Below, in pieces: positions 22,330 through 30,074 of a stretch of 64,000 nucleotides of DNA. The stretch spans positions 62,001 through 126,000 of the forward strand of contig JACKOP010000005.1 of the NCBI GenBank assembly GCA_024234165.1. The letters run 5' to 3'. Source of the stretch: Pseudomonadales bacterium. GTDB taxonomy: Bacteria; Pseudomonadota; Gammaproteobacteria; Pseudomonadales; UBA5518. The notes below the pieces were generated by a model, which saw nothing but the letters and a program-made list of their open reading frames with translations, had not been told where the DNA came from and searched no databases. The translations under genes and the position numbers were made by a program. Numbering within the stretch: position 1 is the stretch's first letter; the number at the start of each line of letters is the position of its first letter.

Positions 22330-23533
22330 GGAACCTCTGCAAAACCTCTGTAAAAACCTGGCTTGCATCCGCCTGGTATGAGACAGTCGAGGCATGAAAC
22401 AGATGAGCCTTGCCCCCATGAGCGGTTTTGAGTTGAAGACGCGGCGCACGCGAAAGCGTGTGTTCCTGAGTGAGATGCAGCAGGTCGTGCCGTGGGCGGA
22501 TCTGGTGGCAATCATTGCGCCGTATGCACCCACACCCGGCCCGAAAGGCGGGCGCCCGCCATTTGCAGTGGAAACGATGCTGCGCATCCACTTCCTGCAG
22601 CAGTGGTTCGGGTTGTCGGATCCGGCCATGGAAGAGGCGCTCTACGACGTGCCGCTGTACCGCGAGTTTGCTGGTCTGGATGTGGGAGTTGACCGCCTGC
22701 CTGATGAGAGCACCATTTTGCGTTTTCGGCATCTGCTCGAAGCGCACGGCTTGAGCACACGCCTCTTCGATCACATCAACACGCTTCTGGCGGAGCGCGG
22801 TTTGCTTCTCAAGGCGGGAACAGCTGTCGACGCCACGATCATCGCTGCCCCGTCCTCGACGAAAAACGATACGGGTACGCGCGACTCTGAGATGCACCAG
22901 ACAAAGAAAGGAAACCAATGGTTCTTCGGCATGAAGGCGCACATTGGGGTGGATGCCGACTCGGGGCTGGTGCACACGGTGGTGACGACATCGGCCAACG
23001 CGCACGACGTCACGCAAGCACACGAACTGTTGCACGGTGAAGAAGAGGATGTCTTCGCTGATTCGGGCTACCGAGGCGTTGAAAAGCGCGAGGAGATCAA
23101 GGCGAATCGGCCACAGCCGAACTGGCACGTGGCGATGATGCCCGGCAAGCGCCGAGCGCTGGACAAGAATACCCCGCGCGGCAGTCTGGTCGATGCGTTG
23201 GAGCGGACCAAGGCGCGTATCCGGGCGAAGGTCGAGCATCCGTTTCGGGTGCTCAAGTGCCAGTTCGGATTCACCAAGGTGCGCTACAAGGGTCTGGCCA
23301 AGAACACAGCCAACCTGGCCACCCTCTTTGCGTTGGTCAATTTGTGGCTGGCGCGCAAACGAATTTTGCAGGCTTGCGGGGGATGAGTGTGCCCGCAGCA
23401 CGGGCAAGAGCCCCGAAACGGGCTGAAAGTAGCTAAAAAACGGGCGGATTTGATGAAAATCAGCTGCCACACTCATTATTTTGTCCAACCTACGCAATAT
23501 CTCGTAATTCACCGGATGTTGTGCAGAGGTTCC
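22330..23533 (+). mobile_element. IS5-family insertion sequence (1204 bp)
   Basis: Terminal inverted repeats begin GGAACCTCTGCA at both ends, with further matches after one mismatch. The flanking CTTG at 22326-22329 and 23534-23537 is the 4 bp target duplication, in line with the pyrimidine-T-A/T-R targets of IS5 elements. It carries a single intact transposase gene and lies opposite to the gene it interrupts. Confidence 0.9.
22394..23386 (+). CDS. IS5-family transposase
   Basis: 330-residue DDE transposase beginning MKQMSLAPMSGFELKTRR. Family features include the N-terminal GRPPFAVETMLRIHFLQQWF block, the first Asp in AVDATIIAAPSSTKN, the second Asp in FADSGYRGV, and the Glu in VEHPFRVLKCQFGFTKVRYKG interrupted at the usual spacing. 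The reading frame is intact, unlike the two other transposase loci in this island, so this insertion is probably the most recent. Confidence 0.93.
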   Translation: MKQMSLAPMSGFELKTRRTRKRVFLSEMQQVVPWADLVAIIAPYAPTPGPKGGRPPFAVETMLRIHFLQQWFGLSDPAMEEALYDVPLYREFAGLDVGVDRLPDESTILRFRHLLEAHGLSTRLFDHINTLLAERGLLLKAGTAVDATIIAAPSSTKNDTGTRDSEMHQTKKGNQWFFGMKAHIGVDADSGLVHTVVTTSANAHDVTQAHELLHGEEEDVFADSGYRGVEKREEIKANRPQPNWHVAMMPGKRRALDKNTPRGSLVDALERTKARIRAKVEHPFRVLKCQFGFTKVRYKGLAKNTANLATLFALVNLWLARKRILQACGG

Positions 23534-24979
23534 CTTGTCGATTCCGGCAGCGGCAGCAAGTGCCTCGATCGTCGGGGCTCGATGCAGGAATCCCGACCGG
23601 GAATAGGAACGCGGCAACACGATATCCGGACGCAATGAGCTGCGGAGCAACGGGCCGGTGATATAGCTGCGGCGGAAACGCGCATCGAATATGAAGAAAG
23701 CCGGATAGGAAGGATCGCTTTCGGTATGCCTTGCCTGTGCGGCCAGAACAAAGGTCATGTAATTCTGGGCTTCATTGGCAAGACGTCTTCCCAGCGTGTT
23801 GACCACACAGGAACCGGGCAGGGACCGCTCTATGACCGCAAGCCGGGGCAAATCATCGGGCGGCACGAAAGTCGGAACCCACCAGGCGGCATGCATGCGC
23901 TTCAAGCGGGCACCGAGCCGTTCTGCCGCAACGATGGCATCTCCCGTATCCGTATCGACGGCGGCACTCCAGGCACTGCTGGTTGGCTTGGGCAGATACC
24001 TGTCGCGCATCGACTGGTTTTTCGCAAAACCGCCGGCAGCCAGAATCACTGCCCGCCTGGCACGGATGTTCACTTGCTGCCCATCGCGCTCCACAACGGC
24101 ACCGCAAACCCGGTCACCGTCATGGATCAGGCGCACCAGACGCGTTCGCAGCCACAGCGGCATGCTCCGGTCCAACATGGAAGCCCGCAGTTGCGCTATT
24201 CCGGCACTGCCACAGGTCACACGACGATCAACCGAAGTGCGAAGGCGCCATGGAAAATCACCGAGGTATTTTCGTAGCAGTCGCGCCGTCGTTTTCAGCC
24301 AGCCCGGCAGCATGGACATGAACTGATGGGCTTCCTCCATGGTGATGGAGATCTTGCCCAGCATGAACATGCTGGGATGCGTTGGCAGCAATTCCTGCCA
24401 GTCGCTTCCAAGCTGGTCGAGAAAGAAGGGTTCCGGTTCCAGCGAGCGATGACCCGGCCTGGCTCCCGGAGCATCTGAAAAATAATCCGGATACATCGAC
24501 AGCGAGCGATAGCGGACGCGGGTTCGATCAGCCAGCAATCGAACCATTTCAGGGCCTGATTGAAGGTACGCATCGATCAGCCCGGGATCCCTGTCGTTTT
24601 CCGGGATCACCGCGTGGAGATAGGCCCTGGCCTCGGCAAGGGTATCCTGCGCGCCCGCATCCAGGGCGTAATGATTGCATGGGATCCAGACCCCTCCGCC
24701 GGAGCGGGCACTGGTGCCCCCGTAGCGGGCGCCCTTCTCGACGACGAGAACATCCCTGGCTCCGAGTTCGTAGCAGCAAAGTGCCGAGGTCAAGCCGCCA
24801 TTGCCCGACCCGACGACGAGCACGTCCACGGAGTGATGCCACCGGACGGATTCGGCTGACACGGGACGAGCCGGAATCTGCTGTTCCGTTGTTCGATCGC
24901 CAGACATCCAGGACTCCTGGTCGTTGGGCGGGCACCCATTATTGTTCAGGGTTCAGGCTGGCTTCTGCCTCTCGGACTC

Positions 24980-25009
24980 ATATTAATCAAGCATCATTAA
25001 ATGTCAAAG
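24980..25009 (-). promoter_or_regulatory. Promoter with imperfect operator palindrome for the oxidoreductase operon
   Basis: On the minus strand TTGACA lies at about 25007-25002 and TAATAT about 16 nt downstream, roughly 70 bp before the FAD gene start. The spacer is largely the imperfect palindrome TTAATGATGCTTGATTAA (24986-25003; 14 of 18 positions symmetric). A TetR-type repressor is encoded at the other end of the cluster and is a candidate ligand. The remaining bases of 24908-25135 show nothing else. Confidence 0.5.
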
Positions 25010-25135
25010 CCAGGCAGCCCGACACGCATTGGCTCGACCGCAGCACTACGCGCGGGAAACGGGTTCAGAACCGGACGGGCTTTCTGGATTCGGTGTGTTT
25101 GTGAGCAACCACTGACCGTGGACACAGTGCAAACA

Positions 25136-25211
25136 TGGAGCTGGCGAGAGGAATCGAACCCCCAACCGGCTGATTACAAATCAGCTGCTCTACCAATTGA
25201 GCTACGCCAGC
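25136..25211 (-). tRNA. tRNA-Thr (TGT)
   Basis: 76 nt cloverleaf with acceptor stem GCTGGCG/CGCCAGC, anticodon loop ATTTGTAAT (anticodon TGT), T-loop GTTCGATTC and encoded CCA. In E. coli the tRNA-Thr(TGT) gene thrU directly precedes tyrU-glyT-thrT-tufB. Here the next tRNA of that array begins at 9205. Confidence 0.97.
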
Positions 25212-25248
25212 GTAATGGAGGCCGCGCCGTCATGCGCGGCGCGGCAGT

Positions 25249-26208
25249 TTAGTCGGCCACAGGATCGGCTGCAACGACCGGGCAGGCAAGCTCCTCGATC
25301 GCCAGGCCCTGTCCGAGAGCGGCTTCGACCGCTGCCATATCTGCGCTCAATGTGCCTTGCACCATGAACGAGGGGCGCGTTTGCGCGGCCTCATGGATCG
25401 CGACCGGATAGCCGATGTCGGCGAAACGGGCCGCGTGCCGCTCGGCGCTCGCCGTGTCGCGAAACACCCCGAGCGAGATCCCGTTGCGCAGCGCGGGGTC
25501 GTCACGGATCACGAAACTCTCGACACCGCGCTCGGTCAGCCGCGCGACCACCGCACGCGCCTCTTCATCGTTGGCACGCGGCGGAATGTGCACCCAGAAA
25601 TTGCTGTGAACGACGACCGGCACGGTCACGAGCGCGCCGTCGGGAAGCTGATCGCGCAGGCGTTCAAGCGCTGTACGCGCGGCGCCTTCGGTGGAAAACC
25701 GGCCGATGCGCACGCAGTGTGCGGACGGCGCCGCGTCGTGTGCGGACGGCACTGCCTCGCTTGTGGCACCACCAGGCGTGGCCGCCAGCGCCTCGTTTTC
25801 CTTCGGTACTGCAGCCTCGGAGTCGGTATCCACCGGCGCAGGAGCAGACGGTCCCGACTCTGCCGTTGCTGTCGGCTCTGTTGTCCAGGCAGCTCGTGCC
25901 GTCTCGGCCACTGCTGCAGTCTCGGGTGCTTCGGTCGCTTCAGCAGTTGCGGCGGTTGCGGCAGTTTCGACGGACTCCGTGGTTTCGGCAGTTGCGGCGG
26001 TGTCGACTGGCTCCATGGCGGGCGATGCATCCGCCACTGCAGTCTGCGGCTGCACGGGCCGGTATTCGCTCGCCAGTTCGAGTCGTGCGGGGTAGTGAGG
26101 CAGCTCGCGGGCCACGGGGCCGCCGTCGGACGGGGCCTCCACTGCGAACCACACCCAGGCGGCGTAGAGCGCATTGGCACCCAACAGCAACAGGAACAGC
26201 GTGCGCAT
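25249..26208 (-). CDS. SPOR-domain membrane protein
   Basis: 319 residues. An N-terminal signal-anchor helix (about 1-22, MRTLFLLLLGANALYAAW) is followed by a long Ala/Thr/Glu-rich low-complexity linker (about 60-165) and a C-terminal SPOR domain (about 180-260), which in known proteins binds denuded septal peptidoglycan. The start overlaps the coaX stop by ATGA. A SPOR gene after coaX is seen in other gammaproteobacteria. Its exact role is unknown; a cell-division or envelope role is inferred. Confidence 0.82.
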   Translation of the reverse strand: MRTLFLLLLGANALYAAWVWFAVEAPSDGGPVARELPHYPARLELASEYRPVQPQTAVADASPAMEPVDTAATAETTESVETAATAATAEATEAPETAAVAETARAAWTTEPTATAESGPSAPAPVDTDSEAAVPKENEALAATPGGATSEAVPSAHDAAPSAHCVRIGRFSTEGAARTALERLRDQLPDGALVTVPVVVHSNFWVHIPPRANDEEARAVVARLTERGVESFVIRDDPALRNGISLGVFRDTASAERHAARFADIGYPVAIHEAAQTRPSFMVQGTLSADMAAVEAALGQGLAIEELACPVVAADPVAD

Positions 26209-26939
26209 CACGGCAGCGCCAGCCGCAGCCCGTCCAGCACCAGGTGCGGACGCAGGCTCACGGGGAAGTCCAGCCACGGCAGCAGGTCCTGCGCGTCGCC
26301 GCCGGTAAGCAACACCGTCGCCTGCGGGCAGATCCGTCCGAACTGTTCGTGTGCGGCGCAGAGCACCGCACCCGCCGCGAGCAGCGTGCCATGCGCAACC
26401 GCCTGCAGGGTGCTCGTGCCAGGCGCCACAACCGCCGTGTATCCGCCCGCATCGAAACGCACCCGATCCGTCGCAGTCAGCAGGCTGGTGCGGCTCATGC
26501 CGATCCCCGGCACGATATAGCCACCACGGTGCAGCCCCTCGTCGTCCACCAGATCCGCGGTGATCGCACTGCCGCAGTCGAACACGCAGACCGCACTGCC
26601 CGTGCTCGCGAAGCCGGCCAGCATCGCCAGCCAGCGATCGACACCGAGGCGCGCCGGCTCGGCGTAGCTGTTCCGTACACCCGCGGCGCTCGGTTGCGAA
26701 CGCGCGTACTCGATCTCGAGACCGAGGGCACCGCGCACTGCAGCTCGCACCTGCTGCTCCACCTCCTCGCCACGTACGCAGGCTGCGCGCGCCCGCAGCA
26801 CCGCACCGCACGCTGGCAGTGCGTCGAGCCCGGCCGCCAGCTCCGCGATGGCGCAACTGCCGTCGGCCAGTGCAGAGCCAGCCGCATCGACCAGCCGCCA
26901 CTTGCAGCGCGTGTTGCCGATATCGAGCTCGAGGATCAC
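26208..26939 (-). CDS. coaX: Type III pantothenate kinase
   Basis: 243-residue CoaX, the ATP-dependent kinase for the first step of coenzyme A synthesis. Motifs are DIGNTRCKW (phosphate-binding, about 5-13), GVDRWLAMLAG (about 98) and DCGSAITAD (about 120). The GTG start overlaps the birA stop (GTGA), giving translational coupling. No CoaA-type kinase is in the window. Confidence 0.94.
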   Translation of the reverse strand: MILELDIGNTRCKWRLVDAAGSALADGSCAIAELAAGLDALPACGAVLRARAACVRGEEVEQQVRAAVRGALGLEIEYARSQPSAAGVRNSYAEPARLGVDRWLAMLAGFASTGSAVCVFDCGSAITADLVDDEGLHRGGYIVPGIGMSRTSLLTATDRVRFDAGGYTAVVAPGTSTLQAVAHGTLLAAGAVLCAAHEQFGRICPQATVLLTGGDAQDLLPWLDFPVSLRPHLVLDGLRLALP

Positions 26940-27931
26940 GCCCGGCGCCTCACGCTGACCTCGCCGCTGTTCAGCAGCAGCAGCCCCTCGGCACTGCGCA
27001 GCCGCAGCGCACCGCCCGCATCCACGCCGTCGGCGGTCCCGTCGAGTACGCGCCCGTCGCTGGTGCTGACCGTGATGCCGCGCCCGGCGAGCACGTCGAG
27101 ACGCTCCCAGTCCGGCTGCACCACACTGAAGCCGTGTACGGCGAACCGCGGCAGCAACTCGACACAGGAGGCGATCAGCGCCGCTGCCAGCGCGTTGCGG
27201 CCGATCACGCGACCCGCGAGCGTCTCCAGATCGATCCACGGCTGCCCGATTGCTGCCGCCTCGGCCAGCGGCATGCGCAGGTTGAGCCCGACACCGATCA
27301 CCGCGCTCATCGGCCCCGACAGCTCGCCGTCGAGCTCGATCAGGATGCCGCCGAACTTCGCGTCACCGGCGAACAGATCGTTCGGCCACTTGAGTCCGAT
27401 GCCGCCGATGCCGCACTGCTCGAGCGCGCGCACCACCGCAACACCCACCGCCAGGCTGAGGCCGTCGAGCGCGGCCACACCGCGATCGAAACGCCACGCC
27501 AGACTCAGGTAGATGTTGCTGCCGAACGGACTCAGCCAGTTTCGCCCACGCCGTCCACGGCCGCTGGTCTGGCGCTCGGCAAGACACGCCACGCCGTGCA
27601 CTGCCTTGCCGCTGCGCAACGCGCGCAGCAGCACATCGTTGGTCGAGTCGATCACGCCGCACACATCGACGCCGGTCACGCGTGCACGCAGCTCGTCGGG
27701 CAGCAGCGCGAGGATGCGCTCGCCCTCCAGCAGCTCGATGCCACCCTCGAGACGGTAGCCGCGGCCGCTGCGCCGCTCCACGTGCAGACCCAGCTCGCCA
27801 AGACGCCCGATACGCTTCCAGACCGCGGCACGCGAGATGCCCAGCTCTGCCGCCAGCGACTCGCCCGAGTGAAACCCGCCATCGGAGAGCAGCGCGAGCA
27901 GTACGCGGTCCTCGCCTTCGTGTTCAGTCAC
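26936..27931 (-). CDS. birA: Biotin-protein ligase / biotin operon repressor
   Basis: 331-residue bifunctional BirA. An N-terminal winged helix (about 8-62: HSGESLAAELGISRAAVWKRI) precedes the ligase domain with SGRGRRGRNW (biotin-AMP binding, about 115-124) and KWPND (about 178). The GTG start overlaps the aguB stop by 8 nt. Because it keeps the DNA-binding domain, it is expected to repress the bio genes; a matching operator lies between bioB and comF at 46519-46551. Confidence 0.95.
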   Translation of the reverse strand: MTEHEGEDRVLLALLSDGGFHSGESLAAELGISRAAVWKRIGRLGELGLHVERRSGRGYRLEGGIELLEGERILALLPDELRARVTGVDVCGVIDSTNDVLLRALRSGKAVHGVACLAERQTSGRGRRGRNWLSPFGSNIYLSLAWRFDRGVAALDGLSLAVGVAVVRALEQCGIGGIGLKWPNDLFAGDAKFGGILIELDGELSGPMSAVIGVGLNLRMPLAEAAAIGQPWIDLETLAGRVIGRNALAAALIASCVELLPRFAVHGFSVVQPDWERLDVLAGRGITVSTSDGRVLDGTADGVDAGGALRLRSAEGLLLLNSGEVSVRRRA

Positions 27932-28811
27932 GGTAGCGGCGCACCAGGTCGTGGTAGGCGTCGATGCGCCGATCGCGCAGGAACGGCCAGATGCGCCGCA
28001 CATCCTCGCTGCGGCTGCGATCGAGCGTGGCGCGCAACACGCACTCGTCACGCACGCCGGCAAGCGCGATGAACTCGCCCTGCGGCCCGGCGACGAAGCT
28101 GCTGCCCCAGAAATCGATGCCCGCTCCCTGCCCCGACGGATCCTCCTCGTGACCGATGCGGTTGGCCACCAGCACCGCGATGCCGTTGGCCACTGCATGC
28201 GCACGCTGCACCGTGATCCAGGCCTCGCGCTGGCGCTCCCTTTCCGCGTCCACGTCACGCGGGTCCCAACCGATCGCGGTCGGATACAGCAGCAGCTCGG
28301 CGCCGGCGAGCGCCATCAGGCGTGCTGCCTCGGGGTACCACTGGTCCCAGCACACCAGCACCCCGAGCCGGCCGACCGACGTGTCCACGGGCGTGAAGCC
28401 CAGATCGCCGGGGGTGAAGTAGAACTTCTCGTAGAAGCCCGGATCGTCGGGAATGTGCATCTTGCGGTAGCGCCCGGCGATCGTGCCGTCGCGCTCGAAC
28501 ACCACGGCGGTGTTGTGGTAGAGCCCCGGTGCGCGCCGTTCGAACAGCGAGGCAACCAGCACCACGCCGGTTTCATGCGCCAGCGCTGCCAGGAAATCGC
28601 TGCTCGGCCCCGGGATCGGTTCGGCCCGATCGAAGCACGCAACGTCCTCGACCTGGCAGAAGTACGGGCCGGCGTGCAGTTCCTGCAACAGCACGAGCCG
28701 CGCGCCGCCGGCCGCGGCCTCGCGCACCAGCGCGGCCGAGCGGTTCAGGTTGGCTGAACGGTCGTCGCCGCAGACCTGCTGGATGCAGGCCACCTCCAGC
28801 GTGGCACTCAT
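27924..28811 (-). CDS. aguB: N-carbamoylputrescine amidase
   Basis: 295-residue nitrilase-superfamily enzyme that converts N-carbamoylputrescine to putrescine, CO2 and ammonia. The Glu-Lys-Cys triad is visible: E in LLQELHAGPYF (about 44), K in YRKMHIPDDPGFYE (about 118) and C in LVCWDQWYPEAARL (about 155). It lies 40 nt downstream of aguA, the enzyme that makes its substrate. Confidence 0.94.
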   Translation of the reverse strand: MSATLEVACIQQVCGDDRSANLNRSAALVREAAAGGARLVLLQELHAGPYFCQVEDVACFDRAEPIPGPSSDFLAALAHETGVVLVASLFERRAPGLYHNTAVVFERDGTIAGRYRKMHIPDDPGFYEKFYFTPGDLGFTPVDTSVGRLGVLVCWDQWYPEAARLMALAGAELLLYPTAIGWDPRDVDAERERQREAWITVQRAHAVANGIAVLVANRIGHEEDPSGQGAGIDFWGSSFVAGPQGEFIALAGVRDECVLRATLDRSRSEDVRRIWPFLRDRRIDAYHDLVRRYRD

Positions 28812-28851
28812 GCGACGGTCCTCGGGAGCGGGATGCGGTGTGTGCGGCGGA

Positions 28852-29907
28852 TTATAGCGGCGCCAGCGTGCCGGCCGGCAATTGCATCGTCACGCAGTGC
28901 AGCGACCCGTACTGGCGAATCAACGGCAGGCAGTCGATCGCGACGATCTCGCGCTGCGGGAAGCACGCGCCCAGTGCGGCCAGCGCAGCGGCGTCGGCAG
29001 CGTCGCGGTAGGTGGGAACCAGCACAGCGTCGTTGATCACGAGGAAGTTCGCGTAGGTCGCCGGCAGGCGGCGTCCGTCGTCACCGTATTTGGGCGCCGG
29101 CCACGGCAGCGCGACCAGCCGGTACGGGGCGCCGTGCGCATCACGCAGCGCCATGAGTTCGTGCTCCATCGCGTCCAGCGCAGCGAAATGCGGGTCGCTG
29201 CGATCGTCGCAGCGCACGTAGGCGATCGTCGAGGTGTCGCAGAAGCGCGCCAGCGTATCGATATGGCTGTCGGTGTCGTCGCCCTCGAGCGCCCCGTGTT
29301 CGAGCCAGAGCACGCGCTGCAGACCGAAGAATTCATGCAGGCGCCGTTCGATGTCGGCGCGCGTGAACCCCGGATTGCGCCCCTGCGAGAGCAGGCAGGC
29401 CGCAGTCGTCAGCAGCGTGCCGGCTCCGTCGGACTCGATGGCGCCACCTTCGAGCACGAACCCGATACGCTCGTGCGCGGCGGCAGCAAAGGCACCCGCC
29501 TGCACCAGCGTGGCCGTGATGCGGTCATCGAGTGCCGCCGCGTACTTGCCGCCCCAGCCGTTGAACACGAAATCGAGCAGGCGTACCCGCCCATGCTCGA
29601 GCACCGTGATCGGTCCGTGGTCGCGGGCCCAGGAATCGTTCGACGCGACCGTGTGCAGCGCCACTCGCTCGAGCGCCACACCGGCGCTCTGCAGCAGTTG
29701 CGTCACGTGGCTACGGTGCGCGGCGTCGCGCACGCAGACCAGCAGCCGTTCGCGATTCGTGATTGCGCGCGCCAGCGCGACGTAGACCTGGTCCACCTCG
29801 GCAAGCCAGGGCCGCCAGTCACCTCCGTCGTGCGGCCACGTCAGCAACACGCCGTCCTGCGGCTCCCACTCGGCGGGCAGCCGCCGCGGCGACACGGTCG
29901 GGGCCAT
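28852..29907 (-). CDS. aguA: Agmatine deiminase
   Basis: 351-residue enzyme of the guanidino-group hydrolase fold that turns agmatine into N-carbamoylputrescine. Conserved pieces are WPHDGGDWRPWL near the N-terminus, ASNDSWARDHGPI (about 88-100), FNGWGGKY, EGGAIESDG, and the C-terminal catalytic Cys in GSLHCVTMQ (about 342). The start MAPTVSPRRLPAEWEPQ was chosen by family length; the frame is open further upstream. With aguB it forms an arginine-derived putrescine route. Confidence 0.94.
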   Translation of the reverse strand: MAPTVSPRRLPAEWEPQDGVLLTWPHDGGDWRPWLAEVDQVYVALARAITNRERLLVCVRDAAHRSHVTQLLQSAGVALERVALHTVASNDSWARDHGPITVLEHGRVRLLDFVFNGWGGKYAAALDDRITATLVQAGAFAAAAHERIGFVLEGGAIESDGAGTLLTTAACLLSQGRNPGFTRADIERRLHEFFGLQRVLWLEHGALEGDDTDSHIDTLARFCDTSTIAYVRCDDRSDPHFAALDAMEHELMALRDAHGAPYRLVALPWPAPKYGDDGRRLPATYANFLVINDAVLVPTYRDAADAAALAALGACFPQREIVAIDCLPLIRQYGSLHCVTMQLPAGTLAPL

Positions 29908-30074
29908 CGTGCTTCTCCATGGAACGAGGGAGCGGCGTGCTGCAGGGCAGCGTGCCGCAACGGGCGCGCAGTCTACTGCATCGCCGGCGGTGGCGTCGCA
30001 TCGCGACCCGCATGCGTCGCTGCTGGCATAATCCGCCGGTCGATGGCCATTCCTGCCCCCGGACCTGCAAGCCC

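Larger units (their letters stand above)
21948..24907 (-). pseudogene. FAD-dependent 3-ketosteroid-dehydrogenase-like gene, interrupted by IS5-type element
   Basis: N-terminal part has the FAD Rossmann motif VLVVGSGNGGLTSALCC and GGTSARSGGGVWIP. The C-terminal part has GLYAIGNTAAGVLVTYPGPG, the signature of KstD-like flavoproteins (3-oxosteroid 1-dehydrogenase / fumarate reductase superfamily). The two parts are 24907-23534 and 22325-21948. Removing 22330-23533 and one CTTG copy gives a 1752 nt frame (583 residues) with the in-frame junction GIDKGGLLDTV. It was the first gene of the operon with the DUF7064-like, SDR and PQQ genes, so the insertion may also be polar on them. Confidence 0.88.

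Noticed and set aside
24999..25011. 13-14 bp shared between the TetR start region (17832) and the catabolic promoter (AAATGTCAAAGCC)
   Set aside because: A few exact 14-mers are expected by chance in 64 kb, and the sequences diverge at once on both sides.
25001..25252. Plus-strand frame starting MSKPG over tRNA-Thr(TGT)
   Set aside because: It runs antisense through a tRNA gene and has no recognisable domain.
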